A DNA stretch of 64,000 nt. Origin: Kamptonema sp. UHCC 0994. Its GTDB lineage: Bacteria; Cyanobacteriota; Cyanobacteriia; Cyanobacteriales; Microcoleaceae. Below are positions 7,956 to 16,251 of this stretch, piece after piece. The notes beneath the pieces are model-generated. The model saw only the letters and a program-made list of their open reading frames with translations, was not told the origin of the DNA and did not search any database. The stretch covers positions 1-64,000 of the forward strand of contig NZ_JARFTR010000141.1 of assembly GCF_029167235.1 (NCBI RefSeq), given 5' to 3'. The position numbers and the translations under genes are program-made. Positions within the stretch are counted from its first letter, which is position 1; each line of letters opens with the position of its first letter.

Positions 7956-8828
7956 ATGTTTTTAGGCACGATGCAGAGATTTTCTCCTGAGTATATTTTG
8001 AGGCTTAAACAAATAGGGTTAGCTTTTTTTGAGAAGATAGCAACTGACCGAGCAATAGCTGGAGAAACCCAAGATTTTTATCAGGGATTGCTGGCGGGAT
8101 TGGATGGGGCAGTTAAGTTAATAGATGAAGAAGGCGGGGTACAAACACTTAGGCTTTTAGAAGCTAAAATAGCAACTTTTATTAATGAAGATGACTTACC
8201 TCAACAACCTCTAAGTGCGAGTTCAGTAGAAGGTGACTGTAAGCTATCCATTTCTAGGTTGCCTGTTAAATCCATTTCTCAACTTAGACAAATTGGAAGA
8301 GAAACCGATTACGAATCGGCTATAGAAAATTGTATCTGCATTGGCGAGACTCAAGATTTCTATCACGGTTGCCTCGCTGCTATTGATTTTGCCCTGTCCT
8401 TGGCTGGGGAGAAATATGCCTATGCTCAAATCAGTCTGGTAAAAACTAACGCCGCCAATTTCATCGAATTAAACAAAGATTGGGAGCGCCGAGTTCTTGA
8501 GCTTAAAGGATTATCATCCTTAAAGAGGCAAGATGGGCAACCAAAACAAAATTTGCTGGTTTGGCTGTCGCAAGTGGATGGTGACAATCAAGTTGGGACG
8601 TTGGTTAGTGAAGGAGAGGAGGATGAAGCTGATTCGCGATCGACAGAAGCGGGGGCTTTAGCTGAAATACAGGAGCAAGATTTAAAGAGCGATCGCTCTG
8701 ATTCTAGCGAACTAATCGTACCTCTGGGTTTAAGCAATTTGGCTCTTTTGAAATCTCAGGAAAGTGAAGAGGGAGTCCGAGAACAGTTTACAGAAGAGGT
8801 AGTAAAGGTGGAAGAAGAGCGCTTATAG
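7956..8828 (+). CDS. hypothetical protein with duplicated domain, ends at an in-frame TAG
   Basis: 290 residues, family not recognised. It contains an internal duplication: residues about 9-78 and 105-175 align, each with (A)GETQDFY-G-LA-(L/I)D near the centre. The C-terminal third is acidic and probably disordered. The TAG at 8826-8828 is followed, in the same frame and with no new stop, by 15 sense codons leading into the next ORF (8874-9512). The bridging sequence (RENLLSRALLDGYQQLKLGK) reads as ordinary helical protein, so the two ORFs may be one 518-codon gene split by a nonsense mutation, or a readthrough gene. The start could also be the second Met (7971). Confidence 0.6.
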   Translation: MFLGTMQRFSPEYILRLKQIGLAFFEKIATDRAIAGETQDFYQGLLAGLDGAVKLIDEEGGVQTLRLLEAKIATFINEDDLPQQPLSASSVEGDCKLSISRLPVKSISQLRQIGRETDYESAIENCICIGETQDFYHGCLAAIDFALSLAGEKYAYAQISLVKTNAANFIELNKDWERRVLELKGLSSLKRQDGQPKQNLLVWLSQVDGDNQVGTLVSEGEEDEADSRSTEAGALAEIQEQDLKSDRSDSSELIVPLGLSNLALLKSQESEEGVREQFTEEVVKVEEERL

Positions 8829-8873
8829 CGAGAGAATTTACTATCTAGGGCTTTATTAGATGGCTATCAACAG

Positions 8874-9512
8874 TTGAAGCTGGGGAAATGCAAGGTTATA
8901 GAAGATTGGACAGCATTTTTGGAGGAGGGTGAAGCAATTAGGGTGATTTCAGATCGAGACAGCCATATCGTGCTGCGGATTACTTTAGAGGGTGAAGTGC
9001 AAAGTGCTTTATCTTATGGCGATGCAAAGGTTTTGGGTGCAATTGTAAAAGAAAATTCTGAGGATTTGGGTAACTGGTTAAAGCCGATAATTCCGAACCC
9101 GCCAGCGGGCGATTTGAATGCTGATTCAGTACCGCCAGCAGCCACAATGGATATTCAGCAGGTAAAAATGGCTTTTGCTATTCTGCCAACTGCTCAAAGA
9201 GCTTTTGAGTATTTCCTCAATTATGCACGCGATCGCGTGGAAGAGACTGATGAGTACACTCGCGTTCGGGTAGGAGATTTGTACGATCTGATCGTGGAAG
9301 AGTCGGAGGGGGTTTCGGTGTCTTCTCTGACTGTTTTTGCGCAAGGAGAGTTAATCAAAGTTCGTGGAGAAGATTTGGTTTTAGCTCAGGGTATTTCCTC
9401 TGAAGATATTGATTTTTGGGCAGTGGTGGCAGAGGAGCTAGATCGGATAGAGGCTAGAAGTAGGGATTGGGAGCTAGCGGAACCAGATAGTGCAAGTGGT
9501 TTTCAGCGATGA
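8874..9512 (+). CDS. hypothetical protein, in-frame continuation after TAG
   Basis: 212 residues starting from a TTG; no ATG or GTG start with a ribosome site is present before codon 90, which is one reason to suspect it is the C-terminal half of the preceding gene. It has an N-terminal alpha/beta segment (KVIEDWTAFLEEGEAIRVIS, then D-SHIVLRITLEGE) and a C-terminal segment with REERY-type charged helices (RAFEYFLNYARDRVEET) and an acidic end. No family is recognised. If expressed separately it would depend on the weak TTG or on translational coupling across 45 bases. Confidence 0.5.
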   Translation: MKLGKCKVIEDWTAFLEEGEAIRVISDRDSHIVLRITLEGEVQSALSYGDAKVLGAIVKENSEDLGNWLKPIIPNPPAGDLNADSVPPAATMDIQQVKMAFAILPTAQRAFEYFLNYARDRVEETDEYTRVRVGDLYDLIVEESEGVSVSSLTVFAQGELIKVRGEDLVLAQGISSEDIDFWAVVAEELDRIEARSRDWELAEPDSASGFQR

Positions 9513-9617
9513 ATCGCTGGAAATATAATTTTTCAGGAACAGGGTTCAAAAATTTAACTAAAGATACCCTTATCTAACTGGCGAGAGTTACTTTTTTTTA
9601 GATATCATCATTTTTAC

Positions 9618-10505
9618 TTATCTGTTTACTAACCAACCTCTCATTGCTTGATTAAGGTCTTCTATCTCAGAATGCGCATCAAAATTGGGAACAGCGATTG
9701 TGATTGGTCCTGTAAATGCTATTTCAAGAACTTTAGCAAAGGCAAAAGATAATGTTGCCGGAATAGGGAGGCGTTTTCTCATTGTCATTTCTTCCTTGGC
9801 GAAGTTGAGTAGAGTACGATAAAACTTTAGAAGTACTATATCTCCACTTTTCAAAGTAGGTTCAGCCAGCAAGTCATCCAAAACAAATTGGATTGAGACA
9901 TACCGCTGTCGCGGTTCGAGGTCAGGCTCGATACTACTATCTTGTGCAAATTGGCAACCAGGAGCTAACTGTTTAGCAATTGCTAAGATGTTGGCATGAG
10001 AGTTTCCTAATTTTTGGCGACCGTAGCCATTAGTTTTATTCGGGTGCATAGGGCCTGAGGTGATGAGCCGACAAAAGTATCCTATTGCATGAATTAACTT
10101 TTGATTGCAGACCCCTTTGAAGAAATCACTTGAATAAGCTTCTCCCTCAAACCATTCTTGGTAAGTTGTTATAATTTGGTCACGGTGCGATACAGGTACT
10201 TCCTTATAAAGGAACTGAAGGAGAAAGGTCAGGGAAGCTGTGAAGCTAAAAGCTTGATGCAACCCTACAGTTCTGATTTCTTGTTCTTCTTCCATTTTTG
10301 AATCCTTTTTGATTGGTGTCAAATTGCCTAAGTCTAGTTCTGCTATCGTTTTTGCGTAAAGACCGGTACACTTCCGTTGGTCGGTTTCCCATCTCGCCAC
10401 CGTCACCGCATCTACACACAGGCGTTCGGCAAACTGTGTTTGGGTTTTGCCCAGAGCGCGACGAATGCGCCTAATTTCTTCTGCTGAGAGATGATATTTG
10501 GACAC
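9618..10505 (-). CDS. XRE-family repressor-like protein
   Basis: 295 residues from a GTG at 10505 (no ATG in reach). Residues 5-52 form a HTH of the type seen in MqsA/NadS-like regulators: SAEEIRRIRRALGKTQTQFA, then V-A-VARWETDQRKC. The remaining 240 residues are helical and unrecognised; they may be a ligand or partner domain. Two nearly palindromic sites sit directly upstream, one of them only 10-20 bases before the GTG, which strongly suggests autorepression by blocking transcription. There is no clear Shine-Dalgarno. It stands alone between convergent and degenerate sequence and has no recognisable toxin partner. Confidence 0.8.
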   Translation of the reverse strand: MSKYHLSAEEIRRIRRALGKTQTQFAERLCVDAVTVARWETDQRKCTGLYAKTIAELDLGNLTPIKKDSKMEEEQEIRTVGLHQAFSFTASLTFLLQFLYKEVPVSHRDQIITTYQEWFEGEAYSSDFFKGVCNQKLIHAIGYFCRLITSGPMHPNKTNGYGRQKLGNSHANILAIAKQLAPGCQFAQDSSIEPDLEPRQRYVSIQFVLDDLLAEPTLKSGDIVLLKFYRTLLNFAKEEMTMRKRLPIPATLSFAFAKVLEIAFTGPITIAVPNFDAHSEIEDLNQAMRGWLVNR

Positions 10506-10514
10506 AAAATTTTG

Positions 10515-10560
10515 TTAACCATTGGTACTTATAATAGCTTATTATATAACCATTGGTTAA
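10515..10560. promoter_or_regulatory. twin palindromic operators of the XRE gene
   Basis: TAACCATTGGTTA at 10547-10559 is a perfect palindrome around a central T; TAACCATTGGTA at 10516-10527 is a near copy. Their centres are 31 bases apart, about three helical turns, so two dimers would bind the same DNA face. They flank AT-rich sequence (TATAATAGCTTATTATATA) that can supply the leftward -10 element. Confidence 0.65.
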
Positions 10561-10743
10561 GTCAAGAGGTTCTGGTAAACTCACAGGCAGCTTAATTCTT
10601 AATATCGTTCTGTCTTACCAAATACTCCTAACTCTAAATTTGTTTAAGTCCCGTTAACTATTGCCAGGAGTGGGTAGAGTCTATGATATGTTTGGTTCGC
10701 AATAAAAAGTTGTTTTATCAGAGGGGACTGAGAGTCATAGAGC

Positions 10744-11001
10744 TTATCCAGCAACCGATACGGCCTCGTTGTCGCCCCCTGAAGTTTCTAAGAAACTACG
10801 GTCAGTAATTTTATGACCATTAACCTTGGGCTTGTTGGGTAAAACTTGAAAGTTCCCAGTTTCGGCTTGTCGCTGTCTTCCAGATGCTGATCGTGTTGCA
10901 ACTGAGGTTGAACACTATACTCGCTTCACTAATTTTTAATCCATCAGCTTGATGGCTTGAATAACGGCATGACGTAGGTCGTAGCTGTAGGGTTTGGGCA
11001 T
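10744..11001 (-). pseudogene. degenerate IS630-type transposase, N-terminal remnant
   Basis: Reading leftward from the ATG at 11001 gives MPKPYSYDLRHAVIQAIKLMD, the start typical of IS630-type transposases (MPxPYSYDLRQKVIxAIE), then an in-frame TAA. After a second stop and an evident frame shift the reading recovers at RQRQAETGNFQVLPNKPKVN, then GHKITD, corresponding to the family's WLQRQ-x-TGDF ... GHKITD segment. The catalytic DDE half is absent. It is therefore a dead relic with stops and shifts; its original ends are not visible. Independent short rightward ORFs over this stretch are shadows. Confidence 0.7.
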
Positions 11002-11637
11002 TTTGCGTGCGATCGCATGGATAGGGACTACTTCTAGTCTACGTCTTAACCGCCTTGGCGGTTGCTATAAAGAACTGCACCAACTGGAATGCGTCATGCG
11101 ATGCTTCGCTCCATCGTACCCAAGGCTACCCTGTACACTAACAGGCTTGCTCCTGGCTTCGATATCGACTCATGCGAGCGATCGCACAGTTCTATAAAAG
11201 TCCAAACTGCCCCATCAAACTTTCTCGCCTTGGCTGTTGTCGTGTGCGATCGTGCCAGTCCTGCCTTCTAACAATTCCCATCGCAGTCTTGCAAAAACCA
11301 TAAAAACCATAAATTGGTCAATTTCGTGCTCTTGTACGTACATTTGACATGGCTTGCTATGCGACTAACGTACTAACTACGAGGATTGAAGAGGATTTAG
11401 AAGGGTCTAAAATACAAAAAATCGTGCCAAAAGCAACAATTCTTTACAAAAATGATAAGTATTTATACTGATTGTGACCGAAAAAGTAGGAATTATGAGG
11501 TGTAATGAGTAATAACTATGCTGTTTTCTCCTCTTTTTTCCTCCTTTTTTAGCCCCCTAAAATTCACATCTAGGTCGAATATAGCTCTAACAAAATAAAA
11601 TGCTCTCAATCCAAGGGTGGGCGGGTGGCAGGCAATA
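11002..11637. other. intergenic, probably decayed sequence; no gene seen
   Basis: About 640 bases without a convincing gene. Contents: a perfect hairpin AACCGCC-TT-GGCGGTT (near 11047-11062), two HIP1 sites, and short repeats (AAAAACCATAAAAACCATAAA near 11294). Several stop-interrupted frames are consistent with decayed coding DNA next to the IS630 relic. Confidence 0.45.
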
Positions 11638-11686
11638 AGCTTCCCCACTCCTAAAATGAGGAGTAGGGAAGCTGCCCTTAACGGGC
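11638..11686. terminator. strong hairpins downstream of 11718-12152
   Basis: A 15-base stem with one mismatch (AGCTTCCCCACTCCT, 6-base loop, AGGAGTAGGGAAGCT; 11638-11673) lies beside a smaller GCCC-TTAAC-GGGC hairpin (11674-11686). For the leftward gene ending at 11718 these could stop transcription or protect the 3' end; the T-run (AATTTTTG) follows only on the rightward side. Confidence 0.5.
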
Positions 11687-11717
11687 AATTTTTGATATTC
11701 TTAGTTACTCAAGCGAC

Positions 11718-12152
11718 TCAATCCAAATCATCAATGTCGTCGTCAGCAACATCCACTTCTTCATGCACACTTTGCGAGCTTGAAGCGACTCCGCTGCTCT
11801 GACGGGCGAGCCGTTGATTGCGAATGCCCCGATGCTTGGCGCGGCGATCGCGGATTGCATCCATATCGGTCAATCCGTATAAAATGCGACCAGCACGCAT
11901 CAATTCCTTTAAAGGTGTCTCGCTGTAGTCAGCGCGAAATTGGGCATTATGTGTCTCCCAATCAAATTGGCCACCGTTAAAGCGAGCAACACTTGCCAGT
12001 TCTCGACCTGATTCTTCCCTCAAAACTTCTAGTACCATTAGGCGAAGTTTATCGTTGTAACTAATGCACTTGTCGAGCGCTTTTATCTGAGTCTTATGAG
12101 CTTTAGCGGTATTGGCTGCATTAGTCTTTTGAACTTTTTCAGTAACTCTCAT
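11718..12152 (-). CDS. hypothetical protein with acidic C-terminal tip
   Basis: 144 residues; ATG at 12152 preceded by AGGA. The N-terminal two thirds are basic and helical, followed by a Ser-rich linker and an acidic end (EEVDVADDDIDDLD). The tip resembles the protein-recruiting acidic tails of single-strand DNA-binding proteins, but the body is not an OB fold that I can recognise. A hairpin GCAGC-AATC-GCTGC (12192-12205) sits 40 bases upstream, a variant of the leader hairpins seen elsewhere. It is one of several acidic-tailed proteins on this replicon. Confidence 0.65.
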   Translation of the reverse strand: MRVTEKVQKTNAANTAKAHKTQIKALDKCISYNDKLRLMVLEVLREESGRELASVARFNGGQFDWETHNAQFRADYSETPLKELMRAGRILYGLTDMDAIRDRRAKHRGIRNQRLARQSSGVASSSQSVHEEVDVADDDIDDLD

Positions 12153-12351
12153 TTCTCAAATTTCCTGAATTCAAGTTTGTTCATATACACAGCAGCAATC
12201 GCTGCCTCTTTAAGTTCAATTATTGGGCTTAACTTTTCTCAAAAGCATTAATTGCTGTGTTTAAAATTAATTAAATTGAAATAAATTAAAAGTTTAAATA
12301 TTCGTATTAAAGTCGAACATCGTTTAAAATATTAACAATATGAAGAAAATA

Positions 12352-12390
12352 AAAACTCTACTCTACCGTTTTTTGGGAGAGCAGAGTTTT
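12352..12390 (-). terminator. rho-independent terminator of 12449-13180
   Basis: Leftward RNA folds AAAACTCTGCTCTCCC with a 16-base partner (14 of 16 pairs, loop of about 8) and is followed by TTTTTATTTTCTT. It lies 60 bases beyond the stop of the leftward gene. Confidence 0.75.
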
Positions 12391-12448
12391 ACATATTTGA
12401 CAATAGCGATGGTGAAGAAAGCTGTAAAATTTGAGCGATGGTGAAAGA

Positions 12449-13180
12449 TTACTCTAAATCTTCATCTTCGTCCTCATCTTCATCAGCATCATCTTCTTCA
12501 TCTTCTTCCTCGGTATCGAAATCATCTTCGCTGTCTTCGTCCAAGTCTTTTTCTGATTCATCTGTTTCCTCATCTTCATCAGCATCAAGTTCATCTTCCA
12601 AGTCATCCACATCATCATCTTCATCATCCGATTCATCCTGCTTGTTATAGCTGTTGCGCTTAGCAAGCGATTCTTGATTGAATTTGACGAGACCTTTAAT
12701 TGCTTCTTGCGGGTCAATCTCGAAAACGTCGTACAGTTTGGCCATCACAAGAGCAATGACTTCGATATCGTGGCGCAGTGCATCAGGTTGACCGAATAAA
12801 GCTGGAAACACTTCATTATTCCACCGCTGCCAGTTCATCGTTTTGCCACGTTTTTTCAACTGGGCAGCAATATCCAAACCAAGTTTTTCTTTGGTAGCGT
12901 GACCCACCTTAGTTTGGAGGCGTTTTTCGCGCAGTTGAATTTTGACTCCAAACTTTTTCAGAATGGTAGTTCGCACGCGGCCTAGAAGTGCGTCGGCTTG
13001 CTCTTCTACTGTTGCCACTGGGCGACGGCTAACCTGTGATTGGGTAGCTGTCGCTGGACTTTTTAACTTAGCAGCATGGTTGTTGAGCGTTGCCGAAGTA
13101 CCACCATTGCTTTTGCCATTCAAAGTCCCCGCTCCGTTGGATGAGCGAGAGTTATGGTTTTTAGCTGTTGTTGTAGCCAT
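12449..13180 (-). CDS. hypothetical protein with long Asp/Glu tail
   Basis: 243 residues in three parts: a Ser/Asn/Gly-rich disordered N-terminus (1-55); a basic folded core (about 57-175, EEQADALLGRVRTTILKKFG ... KRGKTMNWQRWNNEVFPALF); and a 60-residue tail that is almost entirely Asp and Glu. Such tails mimic DNA or recruit partners. The family is not recognised. The Ser-rich ORF on the opposite strand over the tail is an artefact of the GAT/GAA codons. The leader carries a UANC hairpin 36 bases before the ATG and no Shine-Dalgarno, as in six other backbone genes here; a terminator follows at 12352-12390. Confidence 0.75.
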   Translation of the reverse strand: MATTTAKNHNSRSSNGAGTLNGKSNGGTSATLNNHAAKLKSPATATQSQVSRRPVATVEEQADALLGRVRTTILKKFGVKIQLREKRLQTKVGHATKEKLGLDIAAQLKKRGKTMNWQRWNNEVFPALFGQPDALRHDIEVIALVMAKLYDVFEIDPQEAIKGLVKFNQESLAKRNSYNKQDESDDEDDDVDDLEDELDADEDEETDESEKDLDEDSEDDFDTEEEDEEDDADEDEDEDEDLE

Positions 13181-13215
13181 GAAGTTTGATTTTATTAAAC
13201 TAATTCACGGCTAAC

Positions 13216-13231
13216 AGCGCCGTTAGGCGCT
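13216..13231 (-). promoter_or_regulatory. UANC-loop leader hairpin of 12449-13180
   Basis: AGCGCC-GTTA-GGCGCT on the + strand, so leftward RNA has a 6-bp stem and UAAC loop. It lies 36 bases before the ATG. Upstream in the leftward direction is TATAAAAATAGTGTAATTTGAG, which can supply a -10 element placing the hairpin near the RNA 5' end. Confidence 0.55.
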
Positions 13232-13476
13232 CTCAAATTACACTATTTTTATAATAGTTTTTAATCATATTTACTGCTATTAAAATCATAAATTGATATA
13301 GGTAATTATTTGCAATCAGCCGAAATAAATAATTATACAGATTCAGTAAATCAAGTAAATAATTCATAAGAATTAAGGCGAGGTTTGACTAATGTAGAAC
13401 TATTGGCTGATGGCAACGCTCGACCGTAGCCTATTAATGAGAAGAGAACAGTTGAATATTTCTTATCGTTGAATTT

Positions 13477-15063
13477 ATGCGTATCCTCAATGACTGGCTC
13501 AGTTTGGCACAAACAGGCATTAAGATTGTCGGACTGGAGTATTACACGGCTGACCGGATTGGAGTGTTAGCACAGTTTCACAATTGGGGGCAGGAACTAC
13601 ATTTACCCGTGTTTTTTTGGAACTCTGGGTACAGTTGCTTGCAGGAAATTGTGACTTGTGACGGGCAGTGTATCTTACAAAATACTGACCTGCACCCTGA
13701 TGCTGACGTGGTTAAGTTCCTATTAGAAAGTAGGAGAGAGGGAATTTACATTCTCGAAGGAGTGCTAGATTTTGACGAATCGGGTCAGGTGAGTTCGCGC
13801 TTGGGGTTTCAACTGGCAAATGCTTACTATCACTCATCTTGGTCTGCGGCTCGTCAGTTTTTGGTGGTACTGGAAAACTACATACAACTGCCGATGAACT
13901 TGCAGCCATTGATTCCCGTACTGACGACTCCATTACCGTCTCGTGTTGCAACGCAAAGGGTGGTAGAGTTGTTTTGCGATCGCCATCCTGAGTTTGGTGA
14001 CAAAAGTAACGAGATATTGCAAGCAGAAGTGGTTCGAGCTTGCCAGGGGTTGCCCCAAGGTGAGATCGAGTTAATTTTAGAGCGATCGCTAGCTTTTGCT
14101 TCTAGCTATGAGGAAATGGCGCGGTTTGTGCTCGACCATAAGGTTAATAAGCTACGGGGGCGAGGCCTAGAGTTTATTGCCGAGGCAGATGTGCCGGATG
14201 CAGGTGGTTTAGACTTGCTAGACGAGTCGCTGTCAAAGGTGGCTTCGTTGTTGAGTCCAGAAGCAGAGAAATACGGATTGAAATTTCCCAAGGGAATGAT
14301 TCTCTGGGGGCCGCCGGGTACGGGTAAAAGTCTGAGTGCTAAACTTGCGGCTAAGAAGATGGGAGTACCGCTGTTGGCGGCTGATTGGGGTTCGATTGTC
14401 GGTTCTTCCAAACCAGATTTAGCTTTGCGCGAACTGCTGGAACTGACTCAGGCTTTAAGTCCTACAATTCTGTATTGGGATGATTTTGATAAAGGCTTTG
14501 CAGGGTGGGATTCCAATGCCGATGGCGGTGTTTCTAGGCGTTTATCGGGGAAGCTTTTAACGTGGATGCAAGAGCATCAATACCCAATTTATATCGTGGC
14601 GACAGTTAACCGTTTGGGGATGTTACCACCGGAATTAATTCGTCGCTTTGATGATATTTTCTTTGTGGATTTGCCTCACGAAGGGGCAATGTATGAGATT
14701 TTCAATCTTCATCTCAAAAAATATTTTCCTGAGTTTCGTAATGCTTCTGAGTCGCCTTGGACGGATGATGAGTGGCGGATTTTGTTGAGGGATTACAGGC
14801 TTTGTACGCCCGCAGAAGTTGGTAATGCTGTGAGAAAATGTGCTGAGGAAATTTACTATCGCGATCGGCTACAAGGGAAACAGCCTGATGAATTGAAGGT
14901 GACTTTGCAGGACTTGCGACATCAGCGCTATCAGTTTACGCCGTCGATGCTGCGGGATGAAGAGCAGATTCTAGCGATTCGCAATCAAGCGACTTATGCT
15001 CGCTCGGCTAGTGGGCCGGATCGATCGCGTTTTTCTATTCCACTACAGGAATTGTTTGGTTAG
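13477..15063 (+). CDS. Ycf46-like AAA+ ATPase
   Basis: 528 residues. The N-terminal 230 residues match the Ycf46-type layout (TGIKIVGLEYYTADRIGVL ... FFWNSGY ... LQP.IPVLTTPLPS). The AAA+ module has Walker A GPPGTGKS (278-285), Walker B ILYWDDFDK (331-339), sensor TVN (376-378) and the arginine pair R389-R390. Walker B reads Asp-Asp rather than the usual Asp-Glu. Ycf46 proteins are widespread in cyanobacteria and plastids; their role is poorly known, with links to inorganic-carbon and photosynthesis regulation reported for chromosomal copies. A plasmid copy may act as a remodeller for a plasmid process. It is a single-gene unit with 296 bases upstream. Confidence 0.85.
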   Translation: MRILNDWLSLAQTGIKIVGLEYYTADRIGVLAQFHNWGQELHLPVFFWNSGYSCLQEIVTCDGQCILQNTDLHPDADVVKFLLESRREGIYILEGVLDFDESGQVSSRLGFQLANAYYHSSWSAARQFLVVLENYIQLPMNLQPLIPVLTTPLPSRVATQRVVELFCDRHPEFGDKSNEILQAEVVRACQGLPQGEIELILERSLAFASSYEEMARFVLDHKVNKLRGRGLEFIAEADVPDAGGLDLLDESLSKVASLLSPEAEKYGLKFPKGMILWGPPGTGKSLSAKLAAKKMGVPLLAADWGSIVGSSKPDLALRELLELTQALSPTILYWDDFDKGFAGWDSNADGGVSRRLSGKLLTWMQEHQYPIYIVATVNRLGMLPPELIRRFDDIFFVDLPHEGAMYEIFNLHLKKYFPEFRNASESPWTDDEWRILLRDYRLCTPAEVGNAVRKCAEEIYYRDRLQGKQPDELKVTLQDLRHQRYQFTPSMLRDEEQILAIRNQATYARSASGPDRSRFSIPLQELFG

Positions 15064-15206
15064 TGTAGATAAGAAATATAGTTTTGTACTAAAAAATGCG
15101 ACTTTTAGTTCTAAAATCCTTGATTCTAAAGCATTCTTCTCTAGCATTCGACTGATCACTCACGACGAAGTTTCCAATCTAAGCAAGCGTGTTTAGCCCC
15201 GAGAAA

Positions 15207-15271
15207 GGCGAAGCATTATTAAAACAAAACATTGGTTTATGGTCGATAATTTATTGCTCGAATGCTTCGCC
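15207..15271. repeat. long-loop inverted repeat
   Basis: GGCGAAGCATT (15207-15217) is perfectly repeated in inverse at 15261-15271 with a 43-base AT-rich loop. It lies after the Ycf46-like gene and may end its transcript or be a small mobile-repeat remnant. Confidence 0.4.
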
Positions 15272-15339
15272 CTTACAATAATTTTTATATATTGTCATTC
15301 ATAAAGCAGAATTTTATCTACTCTAAGAACAACAATAAA

Positions 15340-15366
15340 GCATTTTTACCATTGGTTAAAAAATGC
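15340..15366 (-). terminator. hairpin terminator of 15356-15682
   Basis: GCATTTTTACC-ATT-GGTTAAAAAATGC forms a stem overlapping the stop codon of the leftward gene; leftward RNA continues TTTATTG. The stem happens to include ACCATTGGTT, the same core as the operators at 10515-10560. Confidence 0.55.
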
Positions 15367-15682
15367 TAAAAAACAAACCTACTAAACCAATAGTCTGTTT
15401 TTCCAAACCGTAAAAATCTGTAGTGTAGGTGCTAAACAATAAAAAATTGTGTCTACGACTGTAGCTATTGAGCATTCCCATAGTCATCGCAGGGGGTAGA
15501 GTATTCAGAGTCGCACAAGAAATCTTTATTGAAACTGAAAGGTCTTGTTGATCGCAGGCAGAATCTTTCAATTCCCATACCACGTGTTCGACATAAGCTT
15601 CCTTACTTGGGTTAGTTATAGCCATTAACCCTATTACCATTGCAACGGAAATAAACCAACGTCTTTTGATTGTAGTTTTCAT
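15356..15682 (-). CDS. DUF4359-like secreted/membrane-anchored protein
   Basis: 108 residues from the ATG at 15682, chosen because GAGG lies 5 bases upstream; a longer reading to 15712 is possible. An N-terminal hydrophobic segment (WFISVAMVIGLMAITN, about 8-23) leads straight into NPSKEAY, then a segment with two Cys, SRRHNFLLFSTYTTDF and ETVG-type ending (KQTIGLVGLFFS). NPS-x-EAY plus R(Q/H)NF-LFSIY are what I associate with the cyanobacterial DUF4359 family, of unknown function. The hydrophobic segment should target it to the membrane or periplasm. It is monocistronic, with its own terminator. Confidence 0.75.
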   Translation of the reverse strand: MKTTIKRRWFISVAMVIGLMAITNPSKEAYVEHVVWELKDSACDQQDLSVSIKISCATLNTLPPAMTMGMLNSYSRRHNFLLFSTYTTDFYGLEKQTIGLVGLFFSIF

Positions 15683-16251
15683 AATTACCTCACTCGAACA
15701 AATTATTGACATCTATCTTTAATTTAGGCTGAAATCCATTTATTGATTTCATCAAAACAAGGATTTTTTTATTTATTTATACATCTAAACTGAAGTTTCC
15801 TGGGGAAAAATAATGTAATCCTTTCATAGAGAGGATTTCAGCTATTTTAAAAATTCCCTGACTGGATAGCAAACACTAAGGTGGTTGGGATGTTCTGAGT
15901 TCCACCACCAAATCCCTGATTCTACTCCCTTCTTCGTAAACATCAACATAGCTAAGGGATTGCAGTAATCATAGCGATCGCTCCCCTAATTTTTGTTGTC
16001 AATAAACCTGTCAATAAGTTGCCACCTTTTTCGGGTCATGGAGTCTAAAGGCTTTACTCATAAGGGTTTGATAGGTGTTCTCCCCCCGTCAGCACTCTGA
16101 CAATTTAATCGCTACAACTCTTGATGTATAAATGATGAATTCAAAAACAGATTTGAAAAATTAAAATGCTTGACAAATAACAAACAATAGATAAAAATGT
16201 AATAATCTATCTATATCTAATAGTCAGTTAATTATTTTCTGGTAAAAAACT
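15683..16251. other. intergenic region holding the operon promoter
   Basis: About 570 bases between the DUF4359-like gene and the conflict operon. One HIP1 site lies at about 15974, the last before 27245. Near the right end TTGACA (16170-16175), a 16-base spacer and TAAAAA (16192-16197) make a plausible sigma-70-type promoter about 50 bases before the ATG at 16252. No ORF or structured RNA stood out in the rest. Confidence 0.45.

Noticed and set aside
8690-9235. GCGATCGC palindromes as operators
   Set aside because: HIP1 is spread over coding and non-coding DNA here and is a general cyanobacterial oligonucleotide.
10994-11271. Two short overlapping rightward ORFs
   Set aside because: They lie over the IS630 relic and decayed sequence, have no ribosome site and no recognisable protein features.
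12438-12650. Rightward Ser-rich ORF of 70 codons
   Set aside because: It is the antisense of the Asp/Glu codon run of the 12449-13180 gene; serine repetition comes from reading GAT/GAA complements.
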